Shown here in pieces: positions 26,224-37,800 of a stretch of 64,000 nucleotides of DNA. The stretch covers positions 1 through 64,000 of the forward strand of contig NZ_BDAU01000041.1 of assembly GCF_001612615.1 (NCBI RefSeq). Direction: 5' to 3'. Each line of letters opens with the position of its first letter. Position 1 is the stretch's first letter. The stretch comes from Nocardia amikacinitolerans NBRC 108937 (GTDB lineage Bacteria > Actinomycetota > Actinomycetes > Mycobacteriales > Mycobacteriaceae). The translations under genes and the position numbers were made by a program. The notes under the pieces are model-generated. The model made no database searches, had not been told where the DNA came from, and saw only the letters and a list, made by a program, of their open reading frames with translations.

Positions 26224-27033
26224 CTGGCGGCTGGCTCGGCGGTAGCCGATGACGGCGGGGACGGCGAAGACGATGATCGCGCCGAGAGACCAGAGGAAGG
26301 TGAGGGTGAGAGGGCGGGCGAGGGGGCCGCCGAGGGAGAGGGCCTTCATGCTGTCCACCGCGGCCGACATGGGCTGGTTGCGGACCACCGGCTGAATCCA
26401 CTGGGGGAAGGCGATCAGCGGGACGAAGCCGGTGCTGAAGAACATGAGCAGCGAGGTGAGGATCGTAACGCTCTCCACCAGCGTGGCTTTCGCGGTGAAC
26501 ACCGCGATGGCGGTGACCATGGTCGCGAACGCCAGCCCGAACAGCACCGGAATGAACACGAACAGCAGCGCGGGCACGAACCCCTGCTGGAAGCGGAAAC
26601 CCAGCAGATGGCCGACGACGATCACCACCAGCGTGCCGAGCAGGATCCGGCAGCCCTCGGCGAGAATGCGCGAGATCAACCCCGAGGAGCGGTGCACCGG
26701 CAGCACCCAGAAACGGGCGAGCAGGCCCGCGTCACGCTCCCGCCCGAGCATCACGCCGCTGGCCACCGCACCGCTCAGCGCGCCGACGACGGCCACCATC
26801 GGCACCGAACCGTACAGCGCGTCGGTGCCGGAGAACTTCTGGATCTGCCCGCCGATGACGATGTCGAGCATCAGCAGCAGCAGGCACGGGATGATCAGGG
26901 TTTCCAGCAGCGCCACCGGATTGCGCGACCAGCGCAGGAGCAGGCGTTGCGTCTGAATCGCGGTGTGCCGCAGCAGTGAGACCGGCGAGGTCTCGCCGTG
27001 CGCGAGCGTCCCGCGTTCCGTTGTCAGTACCAT
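26221..27033 (-). CDS. ABC-2 type permease (DrrB/C-like)
   Basis: 270 residues with six TM helices in the ABC-2 arrangement. The N-terminal RHTAIQTQRLLLRWSRNPVA is the amphipathic entry helix, and IAFPQWIQPVVRNQPMSAAV is the conserved motif between helices 5 and 6. It starts within the stop of the preceding permease gene. With that protein and the ATPase it should form an exporter for the NRPS product. Confidence 0.85.
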   Translation of the reverse strand: MVLTTERGTLAHGETSPVSLLRHTAIQTQRLLLRWSRNPVALLETLIIPCLLLLMLDIVIGGQIQKFSGTDALYGSVPMVAVVGALSGAVASGVMLGRERDAGLLARFWVLPVHRSSGLISRILAEGCRILLGTLVVIVVGHLLGFRFQQGFVPALLFVFIPVLFGLAFATMVTAIAVFTAKATLVESVTILTSLLMFFSTGFVPLIAFPQWIQPVVRNQPMSAAVDSMKALSLGGPLARPLTLTFLWSLGAIIVFAVPAVIGYRRASRQ

Positions 27034-27851
27034 CACGCCCTCCTCTTGCTGAGCCGCAGCGCGAGCGGCAGGCAGATGACGACGATCGCCCCCGCCCACA
27101 GCAGCGGCGGACCCATCAGCGCCCAGGTCACCTCGCCCGCATTGGCTTTCGTGTCCCCCGCGAGCGCGCGCAGCGCGATGACGAACTGCGAGACCGGCTG
27201 GTTGCGCACGAAAGGTTGGATCCACTCGGGGAATTGGGACGCGGGAGCCAACCCGGTGGACAGCATGCCGAGGATCAACGGCGGCAACACCAGCGCCTGC
27301 GTCGTCGCCTCCGGACTCTTGGCCGCCGTCCCGATGACATCGGCGCCCAGCGTGAACACGACGCCGATGAGCAGCGAGAAGGCCAGGAACCCGAGCGTGT
27401 GCCAGGCATCGAGGCAGAAGCGGAAGCCGATCACGTGCCCGCACACCAGCGCCGCAGCGATCGCGATGAGCAGCCGGAACACGTTGCCCGACATGCGCGC
27501 CGCCATCGGCACCAGCGGACCGATCGGCATCGAGCCGAAGCGCCGGTCGAGCCCGGAGACGGCGTCGGTGGCCGAACGGAAGGCCGCGCCGATGGCGGTG
27601 AACGCGCAGGCTTGCAGGATGACGATGGGCATCATGAACTGCGCGTAGCTGCTGAATCCGGTGCCGATGACGGTCATCACCGTCTTGAGCGGAATGTAGA
27701 AGCTGGCCGTGAAGGCGGCGGGCGCGACGATGGAGCTGAGCACTTCGCCGGTCTTGATCGACGGCGTCACCAGCCGCGTGGTCAGCACCCACCACTGCTG
27801 CGCGCGGATCGGGGTGGCGCGCGTGTCGGTCAGCCAGGCCCCGGCGGTCAT
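27033..27851 (-). CDS. ABC-2 type permease (DrrB-like)
   Basis: 272 residues with six TM helices. QFPEWIQPFVRNQPVSQFVI is the family motif near helix 5, and VLTTRLVTPSIKTGEVLSSI is the entry helix. It starts inside the ATPase stop codon and ends inside the next start, so expression is stoichiometrically coupled. The resemblance to the neighbouring permease suggests a heterodimer. Confidence 0.85.
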   Translation of the reverse strand: MTAGAWLTDTRATPIRAQQWWVLTTRLVTPSIKTGEVLSSIVAPAAFTASFYIPLKTVMTVIGTGFSSYAQFMMPIVILQACAFTAIGAAFRSATDAVSGLDRRFGSMPIGPLVPMAARMSGNVFRLLIAIAAALVCGHVIGFRFCLDAWHTLGFLAFSLLIGVVFTLGADVIGTAAKSPEATTQALVLPPLILGMLSTGLAPASQFPEWIQPFVRNQPVSQFVIALRALAGDTKANAGEVTWALMGPPLLWAGAIVVICLPLALRLSKRRA

Positions 27852-28819
27852 CCGACTTCTCCGGTTTCCGCGACGGCGAGGTGGCCGGTGAGCTGGAGGA
27901 ACACGTCGTCGAGCGAGGGACGCCGCAGGGCGATGTCGACCAGTTCGAGACCGGAGGAGTCCAAGCGCCGCAGCGCCTCGGCGAGCGTCTTGGCTCCCTC
28001 GGGGGCGGGAATCGCGAGGCGGTCGGACTCGGGAGTGAGCGCGGCCCGGTTCTCCTCGGGCAGCAGCGAGCCGAGCGCGGTGGCGATGGCGGGCAGATCC
28101 TCCAACCGGAGTGGGACCACCTCGCAGTAGCTGCCGCCCGTGCGCGACTTCAGTTCGTCGGCGGTGCCGTCGGCGATGACCACGCCGTGATCGATGACGA
28201 TGATCCGGTCGCACAGCGCGTCGGCCTCTTCGAGGTACTGCGTGGTGAGCAGCGTGGTGATGCCGTGCTTGCGGAAGCTCGACACAAGATCCCACACGCC
28301 CTGCCTGCTGCGCGGATCCAACCCGGTGGTCGGCTCGTCGAGGAACACCACGTCGGGCCGGACGACGAGTCCGCACGCGATATCGATGCGCCTGCGCATG
28401 CCGCCGGAGTAGGTGCCCACCCGCCTGCTCGCGGCGTCGACCAGGTCGAACTCGGTGAGCAGTTCGTCGGCGCGTGCGCGCGCGGCTCCCTTGCGCAGGC
28501 CCATGAGCCTGCCGAACATGACCAGGTTCTCGTAGCCGCTGAGCATGTCGTCCAGCGCCGCGAACTGGCCGGTCAGCATGATCGAGCGGCGCACGGCCGC
28601 CGGGTCGGCGACCACGTCGTACCCGGCGACCATGGCGCGGCCGCGATCGGGCGCGATGAGCGTGGACAGAATGTTGACCATGGTGGTCTTGCCCGCGCCG
28701 TTCGGGCCGAGGATGCCGAGCACCTCGCCCTGCGCGGCCGTGAAGTCGACACCGCGCAGGGCCCGTACCTCACCGAAGGACTTCTCCACGCCCTCCACCA
28801 CAACTCCGCTGTCGTTCAC
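27848..28819 (-). CDS. ABC exporter ATPase (DrrA-like)
   Basis: 323 residues from GTG 28819, which overlaps the NRPS stop (GTGA). Walker A is GPNGAGKTT, the signature motif is [12 protein letters not shown], Walker B is [13 protein letters not shown], and the switch is [14 protein letters not shown]. The C-terminal 90 residues resemble the DrrA accessory domain. DrrA-type ATPases drive export of the producer's own antibiotic or siderophore-like product, and the coupling to the NRPS supports that role. Confidence 0.92.
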   Translation of the reverse strand: MNDSGVVVEGVEKSFGEVRALRGVDFTAAQGEVLGILGPNGAGKTTMVNILSTLIAPDRGRAMVAGYDVVADPAAVRRSIMLTGQFAALDDMLSGYENLVMFGRLMGLRKGAARARADELLTEFDLVDAASRRVGTYSGGMRRRIDIACGLVVRPDVVFLDEPTTGLDPRSRQGVWDLVSSFRKHGITTLLTTQYLEEADALCDRIIVIDHGVVIADGTADELKSRTGGSYCEVVPLRLEDLPAIATALGSLLPEENRAALTPESDRLAIPAPEGAKTLAEALRRLDSSGLELVDIALRRPSLDDVFLQLTGHLAVAETGEVG

Positions 28820-31800
28820 TGCATGCCTCCAAGATGCTCGTCGAGCACACGCGCGATGACGGGCAGCACGTGTGGTGCGGTCAGTTCGTCGTGGGTGACC
28901 TCGACGTCGTGATTGGTGATCGCGCCGGTGATGTACGGACGCCAGCCCTCCGGGCCGAAGATGTCCGAAGTGTCCACGGTGGCACTGAGATACAGGGCGT
29001 CGCCGTGGTAGACGGGACGCTGATATCCGGTCCTCGTTCGGGCCGAGGCGTTGTAGGAGCCTGCCATCCGCTCCAGGGTGTCGGCGTCCACCAGCGCGAC
29101 GCCGCCGGTCCGCTCGGCGATCAGCGCGGCCGCGTCCTGCGCCGTCGCGTCGGCGGGCACGTCGTCGATGCCGAACACGGCGCCGAACGTGCTGACGAAC
29201 GAGCCCGCGGTGAGCGGTTCGATGCTGTCGCCGTCGATGTCGGCGGTGTCGGCGTCGAGCAGGGCGAGCACGCCGACCGGCAGTCCCTCCTGCTCGAGCC
29301 GGGTGGCCATGGCGTGCGCGATGAGCCCGCCGAACGACCAGCCGAGCAGGTGGTACGGGCCTTCCGGCTGCACGGCGCGGATCTCGCGGACGTAGCGTTC
29401 GGCGAACTCCTCGATGCTGCGCACGGACGGTTCGCGACCGCTCAGGTCCGGCGCTTGCAGGCCGTAGATCGGGCGGCCCGGCGCGAGCGCCTCCGCGAAA
29501 CCCAAATAGGTCCAAGCCATTCCGGACGACGGATGGATGCAGAACAGCGCGGGTTCGTCGCCGCCGAGCCGGATCGGGAGCAGCACGTCGAGGCCGAGCG
29601 CGGTGCCCGGCGCCGGCTGCGCCGCCGCGGCGGCGAGTTCGGCCATCGCCCGCTCCTCCTCGGCGCCGGCGGCGCGCGCTTCCGGCGTGACAGCGAATTC
29701 GGCGGCGACACCGAGCATTTCGATCCAGAGGCGGGACAGCTCGGCCACCTCGGCGCGGTCGAGCAGCGTCTCGGGGAAGCCGAAGGTGGCGCGCAACCGG
29801 TCACCGAGAACCACGGCGTTGACGTCGATCTCGGCTTGCAGCGGCACGTTCGGGTATTCGGTCGCGGGCAGGTCGCCGAGTTCGTCGGTGGGCAGCCAGC
29901 CGAGTCCCTCCAGGCCAGGCGGGATCTCGCCGGTCGCGTAGCGGCCGAGGTAGTTGAAGGCGACCCGGCCCGGGAGACGACGCGGAAGCTGTTCGGCGGT
30001 CTCGTGATTCAGGTAGCGCAGCAGACCGAACCCGATGCCCTTGTCCGGCACGGCGAGCAGCTGGTGCTTGATCGCGCGGATTGCCTGCCCCAGTGCGGGT
30101 CCGCCCGCCATGGCCTCGTCGACGTCCACCGTGCCGAGGTCTAGGCGCACGGGATAGATGCTGGTGAACCAGCCGACGGTCCGGGAAAGGTCCGCGCCGG
30201 GAATCACTTCCTGCTGACGACCGTGGCCTTCCAGCCGGACCAGGACGCTGCGGTCGGCGGTGGCGCGCCACTTGTGCACGGCCAGCGCCAGCGTGGTGAG
30301 CAGCGCGTCCTCGACGCCGCCATGGAACAGCCCAGGCAGCGTGGTCAGCAGCGCCGCGGTGACCTCCTCGGAGACCTCCGCCTCCACCATGCGCAACTCC
30401 CCCGCCTGATCGACGGCCGGATCGAGTTCCCGTCCGCCGATCAGCGGATCGGGCCCGTCGATCAGGTCGCGCCAGTAGCCGAGTTCGGCGACCCGCTCTG
30501 GCCGGTGCGCCTCCTCGGTGAGCGCGTGCGACCAGCGGCGCATCGACGTCCCGGTCTCGGCGAGCACCGGCGTCGCACCGGTGGAGACCTGGGCCCAGGC
30601 GGCCATCAGATCGGGCACCAGGATCCGCCAGGACACGCCGTCCACGACGAGGTGGTGCGCGATCACGATGAGACGACCGGCGCGGCTGCGGTCGCCCGCC
30701 TCGCCGACCGGGTCGAGCCAGAGGAACTGCAACACCACACCGCGCGCCGGGTCCAGCCGGTTCATCGCGGATTCCAGTTCGGTGAGCGCGTATTCGCGCA
30801 GGTCGACCGTGTCCGCGTCGGCGGCGAACTCGATGCGCCGGATCAGCCCGGCCACGTCGACGCTGCCCGGCTCGGCCACCTCCAGCCGCCAGTCGGGTGC
30901 GCGGAACAGCCTGGCGCGCAACATGTCGTGGCGGTCCACCACGGCCGCCACGGTCGCCGTCAGCTGCTCGGGGCGGATGCCGACGGGCAGCTCGAGCACC
31001 GCGGTCTGCGCGAAACGGTCGAAGTCTCCGCCGCGTTCGATCATGTACCGGACGATGGGCGTCAGCGGCATGTCGCCGACGCCGCCGCCGGGCAGTTCCT
31101 CGAGCACCACCAGTTCGCCCGCGGCGTCGGCCGCGGCGGCCAGCCCGGCGACGGTGCGGTGCTCGAACACCTGCAACGGCGTGATGGTGACACCGCCCTG
31201 CCTGGCACGGGAGACCAGTTGGATGGCCAGGATGCTGTCGCCGCCGAGCGCGAAGAAGGAGTCCTCGACGCCGACCCGCTCGCGACCGAGCAGTTCGGCG
31301 AAGACCGCCGCCAGTGTCTGCTCGGTGGGCGTGCGCGGGGCGACGTATTCGGTCCGGTCGTCCGCGAACACCGGTTCCGGCAACGCTTTCCGGTCGAGCT
31401 TGCCGACGGCGTTGAGCGGAATCGCGTCCAGCACGACGAAGGCCGAGGGCACCATGTATCCGGGCAGTGACTCGGCGGCGTGCGCGCGCAGCCGCTCCAC
31501 GTCCAGCTCCACGCCGGATTCGTGAACGACGTAGGCGGCCAGCGCGGTGGCGCCGGACGGTCCGCGGACACCGAGCGTCACGGCGAAGTCCACGCCGTCG
31601 GCGCGACCGAGCACGGCGTCGATCTCGCCGAGTTCGATGCGCTGCCCGCGCACCTTGACCTGGAAGTCGGTGCGGCCCACGTATTCCAGTTCGCCGTCGG
31701 CGATCCAGCGCACCAGGTCGCCGGTTCGGTACATCCGTTCACCCTGCGCGCCATACGGATTCGCGACGAAGCGGGTCGCGTTCAGGTCAGGTCGGGCATG

Positions 31801-34800
31801 GTAGCCGCGCGCCAACGAAGGTCCGGCGAGGTACAGCTCGCCCGCGACGCCCACCGGCACCGGGTGCAGCCGCCCGTCGAGCACCAGCACCGACGCGCCG
31901 CGAATGGGACCGCCGATGGTGACCGGCGCGCCAACCGTCAGCGGACCCGAACCCGTTGCCCAGATGGTGGATTCGGTGGGACCGTACAGATTGACCATGG
32001 TCCGACCCTGCGCCCACCGCTCCACCAGCTCCGCGCCGACCGCCTCACCTGCGACGGCAAGCACCCGCAGGCTCGACACCCGCGCCGGATCCACCGTGGC
32101 CAGCGCCGACGGCGTGATCACCGCGTGGGTGACGCCCTCGGCCTCGATCAGCTCGGCGAGCGCGTCCCCGCCGAACACCTCCGGCGGCGCGACCACCGAG
32201 GCCGCGCCCGCGCCGAAGGCCATGATCGCCTCGAACACCGACGCGTCGAAACTCGGTGAGGCGACCTGCAATACGCGCGCGTGCTCGTCGAGCGCCAGCG
32301 ACTCGCGTTGCGCCACCACGAGATCGGCGATGCCGCGGTGCGAGACCGTGACGCCCTTGGGGGTTCCGGTGGAGCCGGAGGTGTAGATCATCCACGCCGG
32401 ATGGTCCGGCCGGATCGGTGCGCGCGGCTCCTCGGCGCGCAGCGGGGTGTCGTCGGCGCCGCGCCAGCGGGCGGCGAAGGTGGGGTCGTCCAGGACCAGC
32501 CACCGGGTGTCCGCGGGCAGCTGCGGCCGGTGCGCGGCAACGGTGAGGCCGAGCACCGCGCCGGAATCGGTGAGCATGTGCTCGATGCGGTCCACCGGAT
32601 GCTTCGGGTCGACCGGCAGGAACGCCGCGCCCGCCGCGGCAGCCGCCCACATGCCGACCAGCAGCTCCGCGCCCCTGGTCAACCCGAGCGCGATCACCGT
32701 CTCCGGACCGGCTCCCGCCTCGATCAGCAGGCGGGCGAGTTGGGCTGCGCGGGACGCCAATTCACGGTAGGTCGTGGTCGCGCCCGCGGCGACCACCGCG
32801 TGCCGCTCCGGGTACGCGGCCGCCGTCGCGGCGAACACCTCGGGCAGCGTGCGCACCCCGGCGGACTCCGGTCCGCTCGCGGGCACCAACTCGGCCCGCT
32901 CCAGCGGCACCAGCAGATCGATGTCGCCGAGGCGCTGTTCCGGGTCGGCGACCACCGCGGCCAACACCGCGAGCCACCGGCGGGCGAGGGTGTCGACCGT
33001 CGGCGCGTCGAACAGGTCGGTGGCGTAGGTCAGCGTGGCGTCGATGCCTGCCCGCTCGCCGCCGTCGTAGCGCTCGCGCAGGTCCAGGGTCAGGTCGAAC
33101 TGTGAGGCGTCGCGATCCAGGTCCTCCACCGCGATGCGCAGTCCGGGCAGTTCGAGCGCGGGCTCGACGAAGTTCTGCAGGGAGAGCGAGACCTGGAAGA
33201 TCGGGTGGTGCGCGGTGGACCTGGCCGGGTTGAGCACCTGCACCAGGCGTTCGAACGGCACGTCGGCGTTGGCGAACGCGTCGAGATCCGAAGAGCGGAT
33301 GTCGGCGAGGAAATCGCGGAAGGACCGGTCGGGGTCGACAGGTGTGCGCAGCGCGAGGGTGTTGACGAACATGCCGACCATCTCGTCCAGCGCGGCTTCC
33401 CCGCGTCCGGCGACGGCGGTGCCGATCACCACGTCGGCGGCGCTGCCGAGGCGGGCGAGCAGCACCGCGAGAGCGGCGTGCACGAGCATGAACATGCTCA
33501 CCTCGGTGTCCGCGGCGAGTTCGGCCATGGCCCGGTGCAGTGGCTGCTCGACCGCGAAATCCAGGTCCGCGCTGCGCATGGACTGCACCGCGGGCCGCGG
33601 ACGATCGGCGGGCAGCTCGAGCAGATCCGGTGCGCCGGACAGGGTTTCGGTCCAGAAGCGAATCTGCCTGGCAGCCAGCGACTCCGGGTCGGACTCGTCG
33701 CCGAGCAGCTCCCGGTGCCACAGCGCGAAATCGGTGTACTGCACCGGCAACGCGGCCAGGGACGCCTCCTGGCCCATGGTGCCCGCGGCGTAGGCGGTCA
33801 TCAGGTCGGTGGCCAGCGGCGCCATCGACGCGCCGTCCGCGCTGATGTGGTGCACCACCAGGACGACGACGTGCACCGGTGTCGCCCGGCCGTTGCCTTC
33901 GGCCGTGCGCAGGCGGAACAGGCCGACCCGCAGCGGCCGCTCGGCCACCAGATCGAAGCCGACACCGGCCAGTTCGATGATCCGATCGCGCAGCGGCGCA
34001 CCGGGTTCGGTGTCGATCGCGCGCAGTTCCGGGGTGGCCACGTCGGCGGTGAGGACGACTTGGCGCGGGCCCTCCGCGTCGGCCGGGTACATGGTGCGCA
34101 GGCTCTCGTGCCGGTCCACGACCGCGCGCAGCGCGCGCTGCATGGCCGCCACGTCCAGGTCACCGCTGAGGCGCAGCGCGACCGCGATGTTGTAGGCGGG
34201 CGAGGTCGGATCGAGCCGGTTGAGCACCCACATCCGCTGCTGGGCGGGCGAGAGCGGGATCCGGTCCGGCCGGATGCGCGGCGCGAGCGCGAAGCGGGCG
34301 CGCTCCCCCGCCGCCGCGGGGACGACCCGCGCCGAGAGCTGCGCGACCGTGGGCGCGTCGAACAGGTCGCGCAGCGCGATCGTCGCGCCGAGCGCCGCGT
34401 TGACCCTGGCCACCACCTTGGTCGCGCTGAGCGAGTTACCGCCGAGCTCGAAGAACGAGTGGTCGATGCTGACCCGCTCGGTGCCGAGCACCTCCGCGAA
34501 CACCTCGGCGGCGGCCTGCTCGACCGGTGTGCGCGGCGCCAGGTACCGGCGCAGGAAGGCCGCGAAATCGGGCACGGGCAGCGCGTTGCGATCGAGCTTG
34601 CCGACCGGCGTCAACGGGACCTCGTCCAGCACGATGAGATAGCCGGGCACCATGTAGCCGGGCAACGCGCCCGCGATACGCGAGCGCAGCCGTTCGGTGT
34701 CGTATTCCGCTGCCTTGCCGAGGGATTCGCGCCCCGCGTCGCTGAGCACCACGTAGGAGACGAGCACGGTCTCACCGGCCGGGCCCGGCATGCCGACGGT

Positions 34801-37800
34801 CGCGGCGTATTCCACGTGATCGTCGGCGGCGAGCACCGCGTCGATCTCGCCGAGTTCGATGCGCAGGCCGCGGATCTTGACCTGGAAATCGCTGCGGCCC
34901 AGGTACTCCAGCTCCAGCACCGGCCCGCCATGGCGGTCGGATTCGACCCAGCGCACCATGTCGCCGGTGCGGTACATCCGCTCGCCGCGCGCGCCGTACG
35001 GGTTCGCCACGAAGCGGGCCGCCGTCATGCCGAAGCGGTTGAAGTAGCCGCGCGCGATTCCGGGACCGGCCAAATACAGCTCGCCCTCGACCCCGACCGG
35101 AACCGGGCGCAGCCAGGTGTCGAGCACCATGACCGCGGCGCCGCGGATCGGTCCGCCCATGGTGACGAGCTCGCCGGGCTCCAGCTCGCCGGGGCCGGTC
35201 GCCCAGATGCTGAATTCCGTTGGGCCGTAGAGGTTCAGCATGCGTCTGCCGACCGCCCACTGCGCGGTCAGCTCGGGTCCGGCGGCTTCGCCCGCGACCG
35301 AGAGGACTCGCAGGTCGGTGAGACCGGCCGGGTCCATCGTGGCCAGCACCGACGGCGTGATCACCGCGTGGGTGACCCGTTCGGTGCGCAACAGGCGCTC
35401 GAGCTCTTCGCCGCCGTAGACCTCGGGCGGCGAGAGCACCAGGTGTCCGCCGACCGCGTGCGCGGTGAGCAGCTCGAAGACCGACGCGTCGAAGCTCGGC
35501 GAGGCGACCTGCAAGGCCTTTGTGGTGTGGTCCAGGTCCATCGATTCGCGTTGTGCCGTCGTGAGATTCGCGACGCCGCGATGGCTGAGCAGCACCGCCT
35601 TCGGCTTGCCGGTGGAGCCGGAGGTGTAGATCAGGTAGGCGACCTGGTCCATCCGGATGGCGCCGCCGCGCTCCTCGTCGGTGATCGGTCCGTCCGGCAC
35701 CGTCATCGCCCTGCGGATGGTGTTCATGTCGTCGAGCAGCAGCCAGTCGATCGTGCTCGGCAGGGTCTCGCCGGTGGCGCGCACGGTCACGCCGATCGGC
35801 GCCTTGGAATCGGTGAGGATGTGCTCGATCCGTTCCACGGGGTAGTTCGGGTCCAGCGGCAGGAACGCCGCGCCGGTCTTGACCAGCGCCCACACTGCGA
35901 CCACGGACTCCACCGAGCGGGTCAGCGCGAGCACGACGAAGACCTCGGCGCCGATGCCGCGGCGCAGCAGCACCCTGGCGAATCGGTTCGACCAGGCGTC
36001 GAGCTCGCGGTAGGTCATGGTGTCGCCGTTCGCACTGACCGCGAGGGCATCGGGATTCACCGCGGCGCCCGCGGCGAGGATCTCGGGCAGGGTGCGCTGC
36101 GGCACCGAATCGGGACCGTGGACAGGGAGCAGGGCGGCGCGCTCGACGGCGTCGCAGTGCTGCAACCGCGCGACGCCGATCTCCGGGTGCTCGGCGATCT
36201 GTTCGAGCAGCATGACGAACCGGTCCAGCAGCCTGCGCGCGGCGTGCTCCGCCAGCTGGTCGGCCATGTATTTCACCGTGACCCGCAGCTTGTCGCCCGG
36301 CTCGCCGGGCATCCCGTGCAGCGGAATCACCATGAGGTTCAACGGATACGGCGTCGCGTCGGTCCCTTCGATGTCGAGGATCCGCATGCCCGCGATGTCC
36401 AGCGACTGCGACAGCGCCTCGCGGTCGATCGGATACGACTCGAAAACGGTGAGGGTGTCGAACAATTCGGCGAGACCGACGGCCTGGTGGATCGCGGCCA
36501 GTCCCACGTGCTGGTGGTCCAGCAGCCGGGCCTGCTCGGTCTGCACGCGGGCGAGCAGATCCGCTACCCGCTCCGCAGGATCGAGCCGCACCCGCACCGG
36601 AAGCGTGTTGATGAACAGACCGACCATGTCCTCGACCCCGGCCAGCTGCGGCGGCCTGCCGGACACCGTGCCACCGAACACCACATCGGTGCGCCCGGTC
36701 AGCATGGCGAGCAGCAGCGCCCACGCCGCTTGGACGGCCGTGTTCACGGTCGCACCCGCGGCACGAGTCGTCGCCTCCAATCGGGCGATGGTCTCGGCGG
36801 GCAGATCGAAGGACACCATGCCGGACTCGGTGGACTGAATACCCGCCAGCGTCGGGACGGCGCGGGTCGGCGAGTCGATACCGGCCAGCGCCTCGCGCCA
36901 CGCGGCGATGGACGCGGAACTCGCGGGGTCGGTGATCATCTCGGCGGCCCGTTCGAGATCGGCCACCTGCGCCTCGGCACCCGCAGGGGCGCTCTCCGCC
37001 GCCGGCTGCTCGGCCACGGTGACGCCAGGGGCTTCAGCGGCGGCGCCGGGTTCCGCTGCGGTCAGGCTCGGCTCGGCGGCGGCAGCACCAGGTTCCGCTG
37101 CGACGCCCGGTTCCGCTGCGGCACTCGGTTTGGCCGCCGCAACAGCAGGTTCGGCCGCGATGCCGGGCTGAGCCGCCGCAACGCCAGGTTCGGCCGCGAC
37201 GCCCGGCCCAGCCGCCGCGACGCTTGGTTCGGCTGCGGCAACGCCGGGTTCCGCTGCGGCAGCGCGCGGTTCACCCGGAGCACTGGGCTCGGCAGCAGCA
37301 ACGCCCGGCTCGGCCGCGGCAACGCCGGACTCGGCCGCGACGCCCGGTTCCGCTGCGACACTCGGCCCGGGCGCGACAACGCCGGGCTCCACTGCGGCAG
37401 CGCCCGGCTCGGCCGCCGCAACGCCGGGCTCGGCCGCGACACTCGGTTCGGCTGCGGCAACGCCGGATTCTGCTGCGGCAGCATGCGGTCCACCCACGGC
37501 GCTCGGCTCGGCCACCGCAACGCCAGGCTCGGCCGCGACGCCCGGTTCCGCTGCGGCAACGCCCAGCTCCGCTGCGGCAGCACCGGGTTCCGCTGCGGCG
37601 GTGCGTGGTTCACCTGCGGCGCTGGGTGCGGCAGCGCCAATGCTCGGTTCGGCTGGGGACGGGATGCGCTCGGCGGCTTCCTGTTCGGCGAGCCAGGCGA
37701 GGAATGCGCGATAGGAGGGGGCGGGGGGCAGTACGTCCGTGGCGGTCGCGCCTGCGCCGGTGGCGATGTAGACGGTCAGGAGCTCGCGCACCAGCAGTGG